From Mugil cephalus (taxonomy: Eukaryota; Chordata; Actinopteri; Mugiliformes; Mugilidae): a stretch of 64,000 nucleotides of DNA. Positions 43,767 to 55,253 of the stretch are shown here, piece after piece (within the stretch, counting starts at the first letter, position 1; the number at the start of each line of letters is the position of its first letter). A model generated the notes under the pieces. The model saw only the letters and a program-made list of their open reading frames with translations, was not told the DNA's origin and did not search any database. Where the stretch lies: positions 20,843,501 to 20,907,500 of the forward strand of contig NC_061771.1 in NCBI RefSeq assembly GCF_022458985.1, read 5' to 3'. Position numbers and translations under genes: made by a program.

Positions 43767-46700
43767 TATATATATATAGATATATATATAGGAATGTATT
43801 AATGTGCATGCCTGTGCAAAAAGAGCGTCAAAAAAACGAAATATAGGCGCTGTGCAAAAGCCAGAGTAGGAAATAAACGAGAACATTTAAACAATGGTGG
43901 TGTTGTGTCTGATGGCTGTGGGGACGAAGGACCTCCGGGAGCCTCTCTGTCCAGCTCAGTTCATGAAACTGCAAGCGCTCTGATTTTAAAGGATGAACTG
44001 CTTTAATTGCTTTAATTAGTTACACTTCCATGTTGTTTTACAGGTGATGAAATGTGTGCGTGTACTTTTGCTCATGCAAATGCAATCTCTCCTTCTGTAG
44101 GTTACTCCAGCTGGGGAGGGAGTGGAGGCTCAGGCAGCAGAGGTGAGAAAACGTGTCAATGTTTCTCATGTCCTGCATGATTGAACAAGAATAATCATCC
44201 ATGACCACTGTCAGGAGAAGTGAATAACACTGACCATCTCGTGACGACACAATGTTCAGCTCGGAAACTTTTGGACCCGGGACGGGTTTTCTGCAGAGTC
44301 TTAAAAAGTCTAAACGTTGATAATCCCAATTTAAGGCCTTGCAAAGTCTTAAATACGAGCGCATTTTGCATTGTAGGTCTTTAAATTACATTTAGTCAAG
44401 TCTTAAATCCATACATCGATTTAGTACTGCTTCATTAACTGTATGACCCCATCTGGCCCTGACTTTAGTTTGAAAGTAATTCTGGGTCTCTGGTTAAGTG
44501 TGTCTTATATTTAACCCACAATGGTCTTAAAAAGTCTTAAATAAATCTGCAGAAACTCTGTGGGATTCGTGTGGATGTTATTTATACCGCTTTCACATCT
44601 AAAATCCCAGGTCGACCTGGCATTTTCAGATCCAGGTCGACTCGCCTTTGATGCTTTCACATCAGCAAAAGTTCCGGGTCGGGCCTCCCTCATACGTCAT
44701 CGTGTACATTACAGTCTGTCAGGCCGTCAGGTGACAAAATCGGAGCGTAATGGGCAGATACATCAACATCAGGGCGAAAAACCTGGGTCGACGCGACATT
44801 TCTGTTGATATCAAAGCCGCACCAAGCCGATAAAATCCCGGGTCGATTGCCGGGCTGTTGACCCGGGTTGTGTACAGACACACACATTAAAAATGGTTTA
44901 GGAACGACTTGACCCACACAATCTTAGCTAATCTTAATCTGGTTTCTTTGACCAACGAAAACATCCACTATAAACAATGAAGAGTGGATAAGAAGCCACT
45001 TTGTGCAATGACTGGTGGTGATATTTTAGCCAGCAACGTGAAACTGTTCATATTAATTGAATTCTGTTGTTACTAGGTTCTAGTGGCTTTGACATGTACG
45101 GAGGAGGCTACAAGGACTCAATGTCTGGGCTTGGCGGCTATGGAGGAGGAGGAGGAGGAGGAGGCGGTGGCGGCGGCGGCGGCGGCCACCACCACATGAA
45201 GAGAGGGCTCTCGGGATCCTCTCTGCTCTCATCTTCAGGCACGCATGCAGATGCAGTAATTGCCAAGATTAACCAGCGCCTGGATATGCTCACTCAGTTG
45301 GAGGGGGGACTGAAAGGTTCGCGGGGTGACAGGTAATAATTGTTTTCTTTTTCTGCTCTGCAATGTCTTCATCAGTCAGAAACGAGTCACATATACTAAC
45401 CACAGTGTGGCTTTCGTGTTCTAAAATTAATTTGCATGTCTGTTATGTGCCATGAGATAGGTTTAGAGCAATGTCTCTGAATATTGGCTTTTAGGTTCAC
45501 ATTACACAAACACATGCACACAACGTTAGACACACTAGTCACAGCAAAGTCATTTTAACATAACGGTCCTGCATCAAATCGCTTTTCTTGACTGTTTATA
45601 TTGCAATGTTTTTTTTTGTTATTTAGCCAAGGCCACTGACTAGAATAAGATTGTCAGAATAATACAAACATCGTTCTCCAGAATGAAAACACCCTTGAAT
45701 CAACAGCTCTGTAATGTTAAACAAATCCTGAACACCACTGTGAAGCTCAGATTTAGTGCAGGACTGTTAGATTAGAATGCATTAGTTTATCACCCGTGTA
45801 ACTAATGAACTAACACGCGAGTGTGTAAAGATGCTTAGGCCTTCTAATGCCACTGGTGCTTTTAAAGTCAAGCAGGTACTTTTCTAGATTGGAATTCTGA
45901 ATTAAAATAAAAAGGCAACGACCATGCACCACGTGGAGTAAGACTCAGAGAGCTCGTATTGTTTGAGAATGGTGAGTTTGGTCCTGCAAATTGGGCAGTT
46001 TGTTGTCACACCTTGTCATGGGGAAAATATGTTGGCCACAGTTTACGTGATATAAGGGTGTAGGTTGCTCCCAGGTTGCATTTGAATGCCTCAGCATCTG
46101 AGGAAGCTTTGTTTGCTCCCAGTTTGCTATTTGGAGGTTTGTCCCAGTGTTTGCAGAGAGTATTGTGGTCCCTTGATAACTTAGATATTGATAAAAATGC
46201 ATGGTCCCCCAATGAGGGCGCATTTATAGACCAACTTTTTTTTTTTATTATTTGTAACAGACTGACATCTTTGCATATGAAACCAGGTCAACATTGCCTT
46301 TCTCCCGACTTTGTGTTTATGTGTTCACACACGTTTCTCTCATCCTCCATGTGTCCTAACCCTGTGTTCTGGCTTTAGGTAACACAGGAGAGATGAGTTT
46401 TCCGGCCTGATATTATTTTGTCAAGCTGAAATGTGTATTAAATAATGCTTATTGTATTTGTAAAAAAAAAAAAAAAAAAAAACACCCCTACCCTTTGAAA
46501 CATGCCCAGTTTACGCCCCACTCTGCAGTAGTCACTCTATTTGAGTCACTTCCCAGGATATTTTACTTCTTGTACCTGTCGAGACATCACAGGTCGTGAT
46601 GAGACACGGGCATGTCTCTTCAGTGTTTTTCATCATGAAAGAAACTGCCTCTGCAGGAAATGCCAGAAAAAAAAAATATTACTATTACTAAAAGGCCACA

Positions 46701-49700
46701 AGCAGAGCCTAAAGTTGTTTTGGATCATCAATTTTTGATCAAATGTGGTTTCTGAAATAAAGCTGGGGTAACAAGAAACACAGAGAAAGCAAGACCACGG
46801 AGGAGAAGGATTAGCAGGTGGAGAAATCCAAACCTGGCTGCCCTCCCTGCCTCCTTTGCACTCTGCTTTTCTCTATCAACCCTCTCCCTCCCTCCTCCCT
46901 CCTGCAGGTATGACCAGTACGAGTCATTCGACTCACGCACCTCCTCTCTCACCTCCTCCCGAGATCTCTACAGATCTGGCGGCAGTAGCTATGGTTTTGG
47001 TGATGGCCGTGGGGACAGCATGCTGTTGGGTCAGCGAGGAGGCTCAGGCTTCGGAGGGGGATTTGGGCTAGGGGGGGGAGGCAGCTTTGACAGCCCCTCC
47101 TCTTCCTATGGAGTCGCTAAAATGCGACAGAATATGAGAGACTCCTTCGGCAGTGCCCAGGGAGGAGGTTCTGGAGGTGGAGGATGGGCCGGAGCAGGCC
47201 GACGTTCCCCCAGAAGGGGTGGAAGTGCCGGGGGTCGAGGAGCTGGAGGAGGGTTTGGAAGCCGCAGATCTGACCCCACTCCATTAGGCGGAGGAGGTTT
47301 GCGGGGAAGTGGCAGTGGTGGCCAGTCCCACCGCGGCCACTCTCCAGGAGGTGGTAGAGGAAAGCTCCCATCCCTCCTGTCCAACCGCATGTACCCTGAG
47401 AGTGGGGGCTTCCAGGGTTCTACTCAAGGGCCTCACGACTTTCCTGGGAGGCATTTTGGAGGGGGCCCACGGGCTGGCCGCCAGCGAGGCCGCAAGAGAC
47501 CCCTCAACAAAGTAAGTACCTCCAGCCAAATAAGGCCTCCTCAGACACCGGGCACAAGTTAAGCCCTTTCTGATTCCCTCCTTATAGTGTCCTCAACAAA
47601 CTGACAAGTTTGTGCTAATAATGTGCCAATGCCAGCTACTTGCTATGTAAAACAGTTAGTCCCATGTAATCCCCACTACACACCTGACCTATCAGCTGCC
47701 CCTCTAACTCCACCAGGCCTCTCTATTGATGTGATCAGTCACATGGAACGGCCTGTTTTTTTCTAACGACTCTTCTCCCTGCCCACCTCAGTCTTGGTTA
47801 GCTGTGGAGATGCTGATTTTTGCTTTGTGGACCATTTTACATTGTTTTTTTTTTTTTGTTTTTCCTTTGCCCCGCTCCTGGGTAGTCCTAAAATAAAGTT
47901 AACACTATTGGTGTCCCAGTTCCCAGATAGAAGAAAGACACGTCTGAATTGCTAATGGGTCTAGAATTCATGGATGTATTGGTTATGACAGCCTGTTTGT
48001 TTGTTTATTCATTCAGACGATGCATTTCAGAGTGCAAATGAATTTGTGTGATCTGTAGCAGATGAAGCCACAACGCGATGGTCAGAAGAAGAGAAAGCAG
48101 TCCCTCACTGCAGCCGATGAGCCCGAGTCAAAAATTAACAAGACAGAGAGCGCAGAGTCAGACGCTGCGCAAGGTATTTCTAAAATAGATTAGTGGTATT
48201 ATCGTAATAAACGAGCTGACATAACTGACGTGGTTTAACTGTTGTGTCTCGTTATCGTAGAACAACCACAGAAGAACGGAGACGACGGTGAACCAAAGAC
48301 TGTTACTGCGGTGAGTAGACGAAACTTTGACAGGATCTCACTGTGAACTGAAAGTAATGGCTTATGAAGTCTTAAACGCTGTCAATGTTATGATGGTCTC
48401 ACTTTATTTGAAAAAGATGAAACAATGCAAATGACAGCGAGACAGTGTTGATCCATAGCACTGACATGTTATCATGAAATAGACCCACAGGAACTGAGAC
48501 AATATTAAGCACAAATGCGTAATTACAATTGGATTTAATGTAATTATGCCAACTCAGTGTTCTTTAAAAACAAATGTTTTTACTCCCTAGTTCATTGTAT
48601 TAGTCTGGATGTATACTGCAACTTACTGATGTTGCAATTCAAGTTATGATTAATGTGTTACTTTTCTTAACAGGAGGAAAAACAGTCTGAAGATGGAGAT
48701 AAAGGTGAGCTTGACTACAGAGGCTCTTTACTGATTGAATTTATTTCTCTAAAGTTTTTCTTTCGTGTCAGTATGTTCATGCTCCTGTGCTCCTGATTAG
48801 CAGCATCCAAACAGGAGGAGAAGAAGAAGCCGCAGGTTAAACCAAACCCAGCTCAAGGTCAAGACAAGCACCCGAAAATGAGGAAGAGGAGGGGATTCCT
48901 GGAAAGGTGATTGGACATATCCCTAGAGATCTATGTTTATTATTTCACCATCTTGCTGTGCTTGTTATTGCTGATGGGCTTTAGGGACTGAAGTTTTTTC
49001 CCTTTTTTTCTAGGGTGATGTTTGCATGTTCTGTCTGCAAGTTCCGTTCGTTCTACAAGGAAGAAATGGAAACTCATCTCGAGAGTCGCTTCCACAAAGA
49101 ACACTTTAAGTTCCTCTCTGGCCAGTTGTCCAAGCCCACCACAGACTTCTTACAGGTAACTCAGATTCTTCATTCATTAACTTAACAAGTCACAGTCACT
49201 GTGTCAGATAGATGTATGCAATAATTCATTAAGACAAGCCCATCTCTTTGGGTACGTTATATCTAAGTGTAATGGGTTAAATAGCCACGATTAATGATCA
49301 ACTAAAACACAATTACATTGGTGTTACAGGGTTTAGGAATACGATTTTTTTCCCAAGTTGAATAGGATTTCCCAGTTGTTCCAGATATTAATGCTTCAGA
49401 CTGTCTTTCCTGCTTGGTCACTGTATGTTTACAGTTGCTGCCACTTAATCTTAAAAGGTTTATGTGTGGCCAACACACTTTTAAATATTAACATGTTTGA
49501 CAGAAATATTGGATACACTTGTTAAAGTCACCAGAATAATTAATGAACATGAAGTTGTAAACTAATCAATGCATTACTGTTTATTTTGTAGGAGTACTTG
49601 CAAAACAAGTTTAAGAAGACTGAAGAGAGAGTCAGCCAGTTGGAAAACCACAGTGCAGCCATCTGCCAAGTGTACAAAGAGCAGGATGTTACCAGGGGTA

Positions 49701-51239
49701 AGTAGCAGCAGCAGCAGCAGCAGCAGCAGCTCTGTAGGTGTTAATGTACCAAAAACAGAAGGAGACGTTAAATGATTGCTCACCGCATACATTTCTCACA
49801 CACCTCTGTAGATCTCGGTATGGAGCACTTCATGAGGAAGGTGGAAGCTGCTCACTGTGCAGCTTGTGACCTCTTCATTCCTATGCAGCCTCACCTGATA
49901 CAGAAACACATCAAGTCTCCAGACCACAACTACAACCGCAAGGTATGAAAGATCCCACAGACTGACTCAAAGTGTGATGGTCCAAAAACAAAATGCAGTC
50001 AGCATCGTCAAACTGTGTATAATGTGGAACTCTTGTGTGTGATTGAAGGGTATGATGGAGCAGTCTAAGCGGGCCTGTCTTTCAGTGGCTCGTAGCATCC
50101 TAAACCACAAACTAATTGGCAAGAAACTGGAGAGCTACCTCAAGGTATGTACATAAGATGTCAATAAAAAAAAAAAGATTTTCACTGGTCATATTTCATT
50201 TTTCAGATGAGAAGTTTGTGAATGTGAAACCATTCATATAATTATCAGCACAACGCACTTCTTTTTCTTCATCCAATGGCAAAGGATGTTGTTGTTTTTT
50301 TGTTTTTTTTTTAATTCCCAAAGGAGCTACTCGGTGGGTGTTAATAGTAGCATGGAGAATAGTTGGTGCTGAGCTTCCAGATCTGGATGCTGTACTTCAC
50401 AAGAGCTTGTAGCATCAGTAAAGACCCGTCCATCCAGACCTCACTGAAAAAGATTAGCAGAACACAAACCTCTATCAGTGTGAGGAACAGCTCAGCAGCC
50501 GGGCACCAATTTTAAACTCATTATGTACTCTTTAAATGTTTTTATAGCTACTACTGCCTTAATTTTAGAACAAATTAATGGCTCAGCTCAGTTTATCTAC
50601 GCTCATATTCCTGCTCCTGTCTTTGTGGTGTGGTTATATTAACAACAAGGTGTCTCATGTAAAAAAAAAAAAAAAAAAAAAAAAGTGTGATTATCTGTAT
50701 ATGAAACAATAAGAATACAGCTGTCACACAAACATAAATCAAGATTGAGATCTCGGGTTTAAATCGTCATCTCACGAATATTATTTCCTTCTCAGGGCGA
50801 AAACCCGTTCACTGGAAACCAGGACGACCAGGATCCGGAGGACTCCATGGTGATGGACGTGTCCGAACTGGAGTTAACCAGCGAGGCAGCGGACGGTCAG
50901 ACAGACGTGGCACCAGTCAACGATGAGCCTGCGGCCGAGGGAGAGTCGAGTAAAGAGGCAGTCGAGGGGGAAGCTGCAACAGAAGCTGCAACAGAAGCTG
51001 CAGAAGCTGAAGCTGATGAATCAACAGCGGCGGCAGCGGCAGGAGATGAGGAAGAGCAGGAAAAGATGGAGGAGCAGGAAAACCAGGAAGAGGAGGAAGG
51101 TTTTGAAGTTGGAGAGGACGAAGAGGATGAGGGATACATGCTGCACGATGAGATCGGCGAAGAGGGATTACAGTGCGCCCTGGGAGACGAGGAAGGAGAG
51201 GACGGAGTAGATGGCAAGGAGGAAGATGACAAGGAATGA
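42922..51239 (+). CDS. akap8l: akap8l, AKAP95-family nuclear zinc-finger scaffold (13 exons)
   Basis: Exons 42922-42946, 44101-44142, 45077-45332, 46908-47511, 48062-48173, 48261-48310, 48674-48704, 48804-48906, 49014-49155, 49592-49697, 49812-49942, 50049-50144 and 50796-51239 join in phase into 713 residues. The N-terminal half is Gly/Ser/Tyr/Arg-rich with IAKINQRLDML and YDQYESFDSR, both AKAP8-family motifs. Two AKAP95-type zinc fingers follow: CSVCKFRSFYKEEMETH (from C413) and HCAACDLFIPMQPH (C506/C509), then MMEQSK, ARSILNHKLIGKKLESYLKG, and a Glu/Ala-rich acidic tail. EHFMRKVEAAHCAACDLF favours AKAP8L; the first finger is nearer AKAP8, so this may be the single fish relative of both. 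The family works in nuclear matrix and chromatin/RNA processing. No obvious PKA RII-binding helix is seen in the tail. Confidence 0.93.
43575..43995 (-). mobile_element. LINE-derived 3' end (reverse) with microsatellites, akap8l intron 1
   Basis: (GATA)n at 43580-43615 is followed by TACTTTATTCATCTCCAAGG and GGGAAATTGGAG, a very common fish retrotransposon tail read in reverse. An (AT)n expansion at 43726-43790 interrupts it, and CTGTGGGGACGAAGGACCTCC follows. No coding part recognised. Confidence 0.6.
44101..44142 (+). CDS. akap8l: akap8l exon 2
   Basis: Small exon, YSSWGGSGGSGSR, acceptor TTCTGTAG and donor GTGAGA, phase 1 at both ends. Confidence 0.8.
44195..44285 (+). mobile_element. Fragment of the Tc1-like family
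   Basis: GAAGTGAATAACACTGACCA, TGTTCAGCTCGGAAACTTTT and GGACCC match the left portion of the 59.5 kb element. Only about 90 bases remain. Confidence 0.55.
44565..44885. repeat. Unclassified interspersed repeat in akap8l intron 2
   Basis: Dense in variants of GGGTCGA/TCGACCC (CCCAGGTCGACCTGGC, CCTGGGTCGACGCGAC, CCCGGGTCGATTGCCGGG, GACCCGGGTTG), some arranged as inverted copies. It looks like a worn non-autonomous transposon; family not identified. Confidence 0.4.
45077..45332 (+). CDS. akap8l: akap8l exon 3, Gly-rich with INQRLDML
   Basis: GFDMYGGGYKDSMSGLGGYG, then an uninterrupted Gly run from GGA/GGC/GGT triplets (45141-45186), HHHMKRG, and the family motif DAVIAKINQRLDMLTQLE. Donor GTAATA. 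Confidence 0.9.
45333..46907. other. akap8l intron 3
   Basis: AT-rich intron with an A-run at 46462-46481. No gene or named repeat seen. Confidence 0.55.
46908..47511 (+). CDS. akap8l: akap8l exon 4, Gly/Arg-rich
   Basis: The largest internal exon: YDQYESFDSRTSSL, DLYRSGG, many GGG/RGG-type repeats, LPSLLSNRMYPESGGFQ and GRQRGRKRPLNK, a probable nuclear localisation signal. Acceptor has a long CT tract; donor GTAAGT. Confidence 0.92.
47512..48061. other. akap8l intron 4
   Basis: No feature recognised beyond a poly-T run. Confidence 0.55.
48062..48173 (+). CDS. akap8l: akap8l exon 5
   Basis: MKPQRDGQKKRKQSLTAADE and onward. The alternative AG three bases upstream (TAG before CAG) would add one Gln. 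Confidence 0.8.
48261..48310 (+). CDS. akap8l: akap8l exon 6
   Basis: EQPQKNGDDGEPKTVTA, donor GTGAGT, ends in phase 0. Confidence 0.8.
48674..48704 (+). CDS. akap8l: akap8l exon 7
   Basis: EEKQSEDGDK, a 31-base micro-exon with good splice sites. Confidence 0.75.
48804..48906 (+). CDS. akap8l: akap8l exon 8, Lys-rich
   Basis: SKQEEKKKPQVKPNPAQGQ and KMRKRRGFLE; basic region preceding the first zinc finger. Tandem acceptor TTAGCAG allows a one-codon variation. Confidence 0.85.
49014..49155 (+). CDS. akap8l: akap8l exon 9, zinc finger 1
   Basis: RVMFACSVCKFRSFYKEEME, THLESRFHKEHFKFL and PTTDFLQ; both Cys and both His of the finger are present. Confidence 0.95.
49592..49697 (+). CDS. akap8l: akap8l exon 10
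   Basis: EYLQNKFKKTEERVSQLENH and AICQVYKEQDVTR, probably helical. The donor GTAAGT (49698-49703) is followed at once by an AGC repeat. Confidence 0.93.
49704..49730 (+). repeat. (AGC)9 run next to the akap8l exon 10 donor
   Basis: Nine AGC units start directly after the donor hexamer GTAAGT inside a 114-base intron. Confidence 0.95.
49812..49942 (+). CDS. akap8l: akap8l exon 11, zinc finger 2
   Basis: LGMEHFMRKVEAAHCAACDL, FIPMQPHLIQKHIKSPDHN: highly conserved AKAP95 second finger. Upstream intron is only 114 bases. Confidence 0.95.
50049..50144 (+). CDS. akap8l: akap8l exon 12
   Basis: GMMEQSKRACLSVARSILNH and KLIGKKLESYLK, a conserved helical segment. Phase 0 at both ends. Confidence 0.93.
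50145..50795. other. akap8l intron 12
   Basis: Contains an A24 run at about 50661-50684; no gene recognised. Confidence 0.55.
50796..51239 (+). CDS. akap8l: akap8l exon 13, acidic tail and stop
   Basis: GENPFTGNQDDQDPEDSMVM, then Glu/Ala/Asp-rich sequence (EAATEAATEAAEAEADES) and TGA at 51237-51239. Confidence 0.93.
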   Translation, partial: GENPFTGNQDDQDPEDSMVMDVSELELTSEAADGQTDVAPVNDEPAAEGESSKEAVEGEAATEAATEAAEAEADESTAAAAAGDEEEQEKMEEQENQEEEEGFEVGEDEEDEGYMLHDEIGEEGLQCALGDEEGEDGVDGKEEDDKE

Positions 51240-52025
51240 CTTTTGTGCCGTATTTGTGATTTTTCCACCTGAACATCTCTCTGGACCAGTCGATGACCCC
51301 CCCCCGGACCCGTTCAGTTTAATAACCAGGCGTATTTAAGAACTGTATGCCTGCTTCCATCATTTTTCACTGTCAAATGACTCTGATCTAATGTTGTTTT
51401 ATTTTGCTTAAAGACATAGTTCCACATTTTTGGGTACTACAGTTAATTACGTTTTCGCTGAGATTTTGATGTCAGTGCGTAACTCTTGTGTTTTGTTTGT
51501 CTGTCAATCTCTCCAGAGAGGTTGGCAGGCGTTTATATGGACTTCAGAGAGGGCCGGGCAAGTTGTTACTCCTTCTCCTGTCTTAATGCTAAGCTGTTCA
51601 CCTCGTTACTCTAGCTCCATACTTAACTCCAGACATGAGTGGTAATAACTTTTCGTTTAAAACCTAGAAAGAAAACAGTTGAGCATACTTCTAAACATGT
51701 GTCTCAATATTTTTGTGCCTTTTGTTTTGTAAGTAGTTCTTAACTTGGATAAACTGTTTAGTTATGGTTAAGTATCGTAATGCGGAGATGTTGTGTGTAC
51801 AATTTTATTTAAGGTTCACACAATGCGGTCCATTGCCAATATTGATCATGGCAAATGGATGATTTTCCAACGTTCAGGTGAAATCTCAAACAACGCAAAC
51901 TTCTTACTGTGCTGTTGGGATAAATTCAATCATTGTCAACAGAATAAGTTTGGGATATTCTGGATATGTGTATTATACCAGTTTTGTTCCACTCGGCACA
52001 ACAAATAAACTTGGTGAATAAGTTA
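51240..52025 (+). other. akap8l: akap8l 3' untranslated region
   Basis: Follows the TGA stop. The first AATAAA is at 52004-52009, so cleavage is expected around 52020-52035. The coordinates are inferred from the signal. Confidence 0.6.
52004..52009 (+). terminator. akap8l polyadenylation signal
   Basis: AATAAA, 765 bases after the stop codon, followed by TTGGTG and a T/G-rich stretch. Confidence 0.6.
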
Positions 52026-52850
52026 TCGCTGTTTTGTGTTCACAATATCAATTATGTTGTTTCTTCATCGTGTGGTCAAAAAGCTAAAACTAAGAAATTG
52101 GGGTAACAGGGTAAACCAAATTTTCTTCACAGCATTACAGTTGGTGTCCATTTAGATTATGGGTAAATGTTTTTGGGCGGTTATTTACTGCAACCCAGAA
52201 ATATGATCGTTTACTTTTTACTAGAAATCTTACAGTTCATAGGTTTTACACACAGCTTAAAAAAATGTCCGGGTTATTCCAGTCAGTTCAGCCCTAGATT
52301 TGACGTCAAAAGGCAAATAAAAGCCTTCATTAATGACAGCCATCACAACTATTCAATCACTATCACAACCAGGAAACCAGTTGTACTTCTATTGAATAGC
52401 CAACTGTCAGGAAGCTTAAAATTTAGCGCAGGATTAGTTGTATCCAATGAACTGGCAAGTTGTGAGTGTATGTCACCATCTAAAGATGAGTTTTCTCAGT
52501 AATATTTTGTGGCTGAAACGCTTCTAATGGGAAGCAAGTTACAACTCCATGCAGAAATTATAATAACAAGACTGCTCTCATTGTGTTAATAGACTATATG
52601 TATTTTCCCCTCTTTCTTCCCTTTCTTTGTGTAGAAAATACAATACATTCAAATCAGACTATTTAGCACAAATAAGACAGTCAGATGCCTACCATGAACA
52701 CTTGACTTCTTTGTGACGCTCTTTTGACCTGCTATTAAAAACAAACAAACAAAAAAGATAAAACATTCCCAGTGGACTTATTTTTTCCCTCGGCTATTTA
52801 TTTCTGGCATTTTAATGTGTCTACCCGGACCACAGGGAAGAGTTTCCCGA
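52026..52850. other. akap8l-brd4 intergenic region
   Basis: AT-rich spacer; no gene seen. The G+C and CpG content rises sharply from about 52830. Confidence 0.5.
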
Positions 52851-52956
52851 CGAACACCGACCTGTTTTGAAATCATTGCACGGTGTTGCATGACGTTACC
52901 CCGCGGGAGGGGGAGGAGCTCTGGGTGACATTTCGTCTGACAGTCGTACGTGCGTC

Positions 52957-52964
52957 TGACGTCA
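52957..52964. promoter_or_regulatory. Consensus CRE in the brd4 promoter
   Basis: TGACGTCA, the full CREB/ATF palindrome, 77 bases before the inferred exon 1 donor. Confidence 0.45.
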
Positions 52965-53040
52965 GCGACGTCGAACGGGACTGTTTGTTCTGGATTTGGG
53001 GCGAGGAAGGTCTGCGAGCGCTGACAACCGACAGAAGAAG
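52960..53040 (+). other. brd4: Inferred brd4 non-coding exon 1
   Basis: Ends ACAGAAGAAG with a GTAAAA donor at 53041. The 5' limit is unknown. Inferred from CpG context and splice signal. Confidence 0.4.
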
Positions 53041-55253
53041 GTAAAAATAGCGTTTTACGCCTTTAAGGGGATGACATTGGTATATTAAACGAAAGCATAC
53101 AACTCAGGGGAACCGGTAAAATGTGTTCCACGGGGCTTGGTGGCGTATTTCCCGCGCTGTCAGTGAGCGCTTCGGCCAGCGGAGCATGAGCTGTCTCCAC
53201 GGGCCTTGCACCGGTTCGGGCACACGAGAGAGAGGTGATTTTTGATCCTTTAAGTGTGCGCGATTTGGTGTTACTTTGCGTATTCGGCGTCGTTTCTTTC
53301 CCCTCTCAACGCTCGCGCTGAGGCCGCTTTTGGTTGCAGCGGACACTCCGTGGTGTCGGTGTGCACGTTAGCTGCTACCATGCTAGCCAGCTAGCTGCTA
53401 TGCTAGGCTGTTTGTTTGTAGCCCCGTAGGCCGTATTCGTGACATACGCTACGTCCTCTTGTTAGCGTAGTTTACGCACAGTGGCGCAGAAGCTTGTGTG
53501 TAGCTCGACGTAGGTCATTTGGAGAATACCGATCCTGGCCAAGTTGTATTCTGAAACGCGTTTTACGTGCGTAGCTGTCACTTGATCACGGTGGACATGG
53601 CGACGCACTGACATGGAAGGTTAGCAAGATAAATATGTAAAAAGAGTGTTTTTTCTCTCCCAAATATTTTTACTGGAAAAATACAATACTTACAATCACA
53701 GATATGCAATTTACCTTTGCCCTTTTAAAAAACATATATTCATATGTACGCTTTAACATACACACACATAAAAACGAAAGTAACCAAAAACAAACAAAAC
53801 AAAAACACTCTGATAAGAGTGGAGAGGAAAATAATTAAATTAAAGTACAGAGTACAGAGTACAACGCTCCCACCCATGCCCCCACTCAACCCATCACGAC
53901 CAACACACGTATTACTGCTTATTTATACAATGTGAAAGGTACAACAATAACAATAAGTACCGCTAAATTAGTTAAATAGGACGTGCCTTTAAAATAGAAG
54001 GATATTTAACAGACTTCCAACAATAAGGTATTTCTTGCCAGTGAGGATGTGAAGGCGAGTAGTTTTTAATTGTTTGTCCCAAATAACATTATCTATTAAC
54101 CTGCATGCTGTAGAAGGAAGATACCATTATGAGTATTTACAAATAGTGATAAAATTCAGTGAAATGATTATGTTATCCTTCTAATTATTTACTTAATTTT
54201 TATTCTTTTATTCAAGTTAGCAACAACAGTGCGTAGTAGGGTCCACTTACACTTTATCTAAATCTTATCATATATTAATATCTTGTATATGTTGTCTGGC
54301 ACCATTTTAAACATAAATCTGTTCTCATTCTTCAAGTGTGTGTCTGGATTGTCTTGTGTCTTTTTTATATCCTTTTTTGTTTTTTGGGGGGTGTTCTCCC
54401 GACACGATGCTGCCTGCACACTTTTTGTGATTTGCAACAGTGAACTGTGAAAGAAGGCGCACAATATTAAACTCTCAACATTTAGAAGATTTAACTCAGC
54501 GATTGTCAACAAGAAAAATAACATAGCTAGAAATTTAAAAAAGGGACAACAGAGACCTGTTGAGGTTACGTACTGTCCTGTACTGTTTTATATACTGTAA
54601 ATCCAGAAAAGTTAAACTATACTGTGGCACCAAGTACCACACACTATTTAGAATAGAAGATTGGAAGAAAATAAATATTGTTCTTGCAAACAGCTCCTTG
54701 TATGGGACGTCCAGTAAAGTATGTATGTATGTACGGTTCACAATCTCTGCATGCGTTCTTATTCTTGCTGGGATGAACAAAGTCATTTTCAGCTTACTCT
54801 GAAGAGGCTATTTCTGTACAGAGGTGTAGAAACTAAAAACAGGAAGGAAGGTGAAGGTGAGAGGTAATAGCAATGAAGACATCTACCTTCAAGAGTCAAG
54901 AGGCCCCTTGGGCTCAGAGTTGTGGGTTGTTCTCTGTGAATGTCTGATTTCACCTGAATAGTCTTTCTTGGAAGAGAGAAACACTCACACTGATGAAGAT
55001 CCGTTTTGAATATTGCACACATCAGTTTTCCAACACGTTGTAAAGGAATGCAACAGTTGTCTTTGCTATTCCTGTTGAATCAAAAAGCCACTTGCTTCGT
55101 GCCCATCCCATGGGCTCTGAGCACAGCTGCTTTCAGACAGTATGACCAGACATTTAACTGGTCATGTCTTATTCGAAAACGACCCCCCAGTGAATTGTGT
55201 TGCCCTCAGTTTTAGTCGGACTTTGATTTGAGATTTGTCTCTCTCTCTCACAG
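53041..55253. other. brd4 intron 1 (inferred)
   Basis: After the CpG block the intron is AT-rich. No gene; nothing I can name. Confidence 0.45.

Larger units (their letters stand above)
52830..53620 (+). promoter_or_regulatory. brd4: brd4 CpG-rich promoter region
   Basis: CpG-dense block around the inferred first exon (GTTACCCCGCGGGAGGGGGA, GTACGTGCGTCTGACGTCAG). A palindromic CRE, TGACGTCA, is at 52957-52964. No TATA box is evident, as expected for a broadly expressed CpG-island promoter. Confidence 0.55.

Noticed and set aside
43580..43790. Regularly spaced tandem units considered as a CRISPR-like array
   Set aside because: They are (GATA)n and (AT)n microsatellites without unique spacers, in a vertebrate genome.
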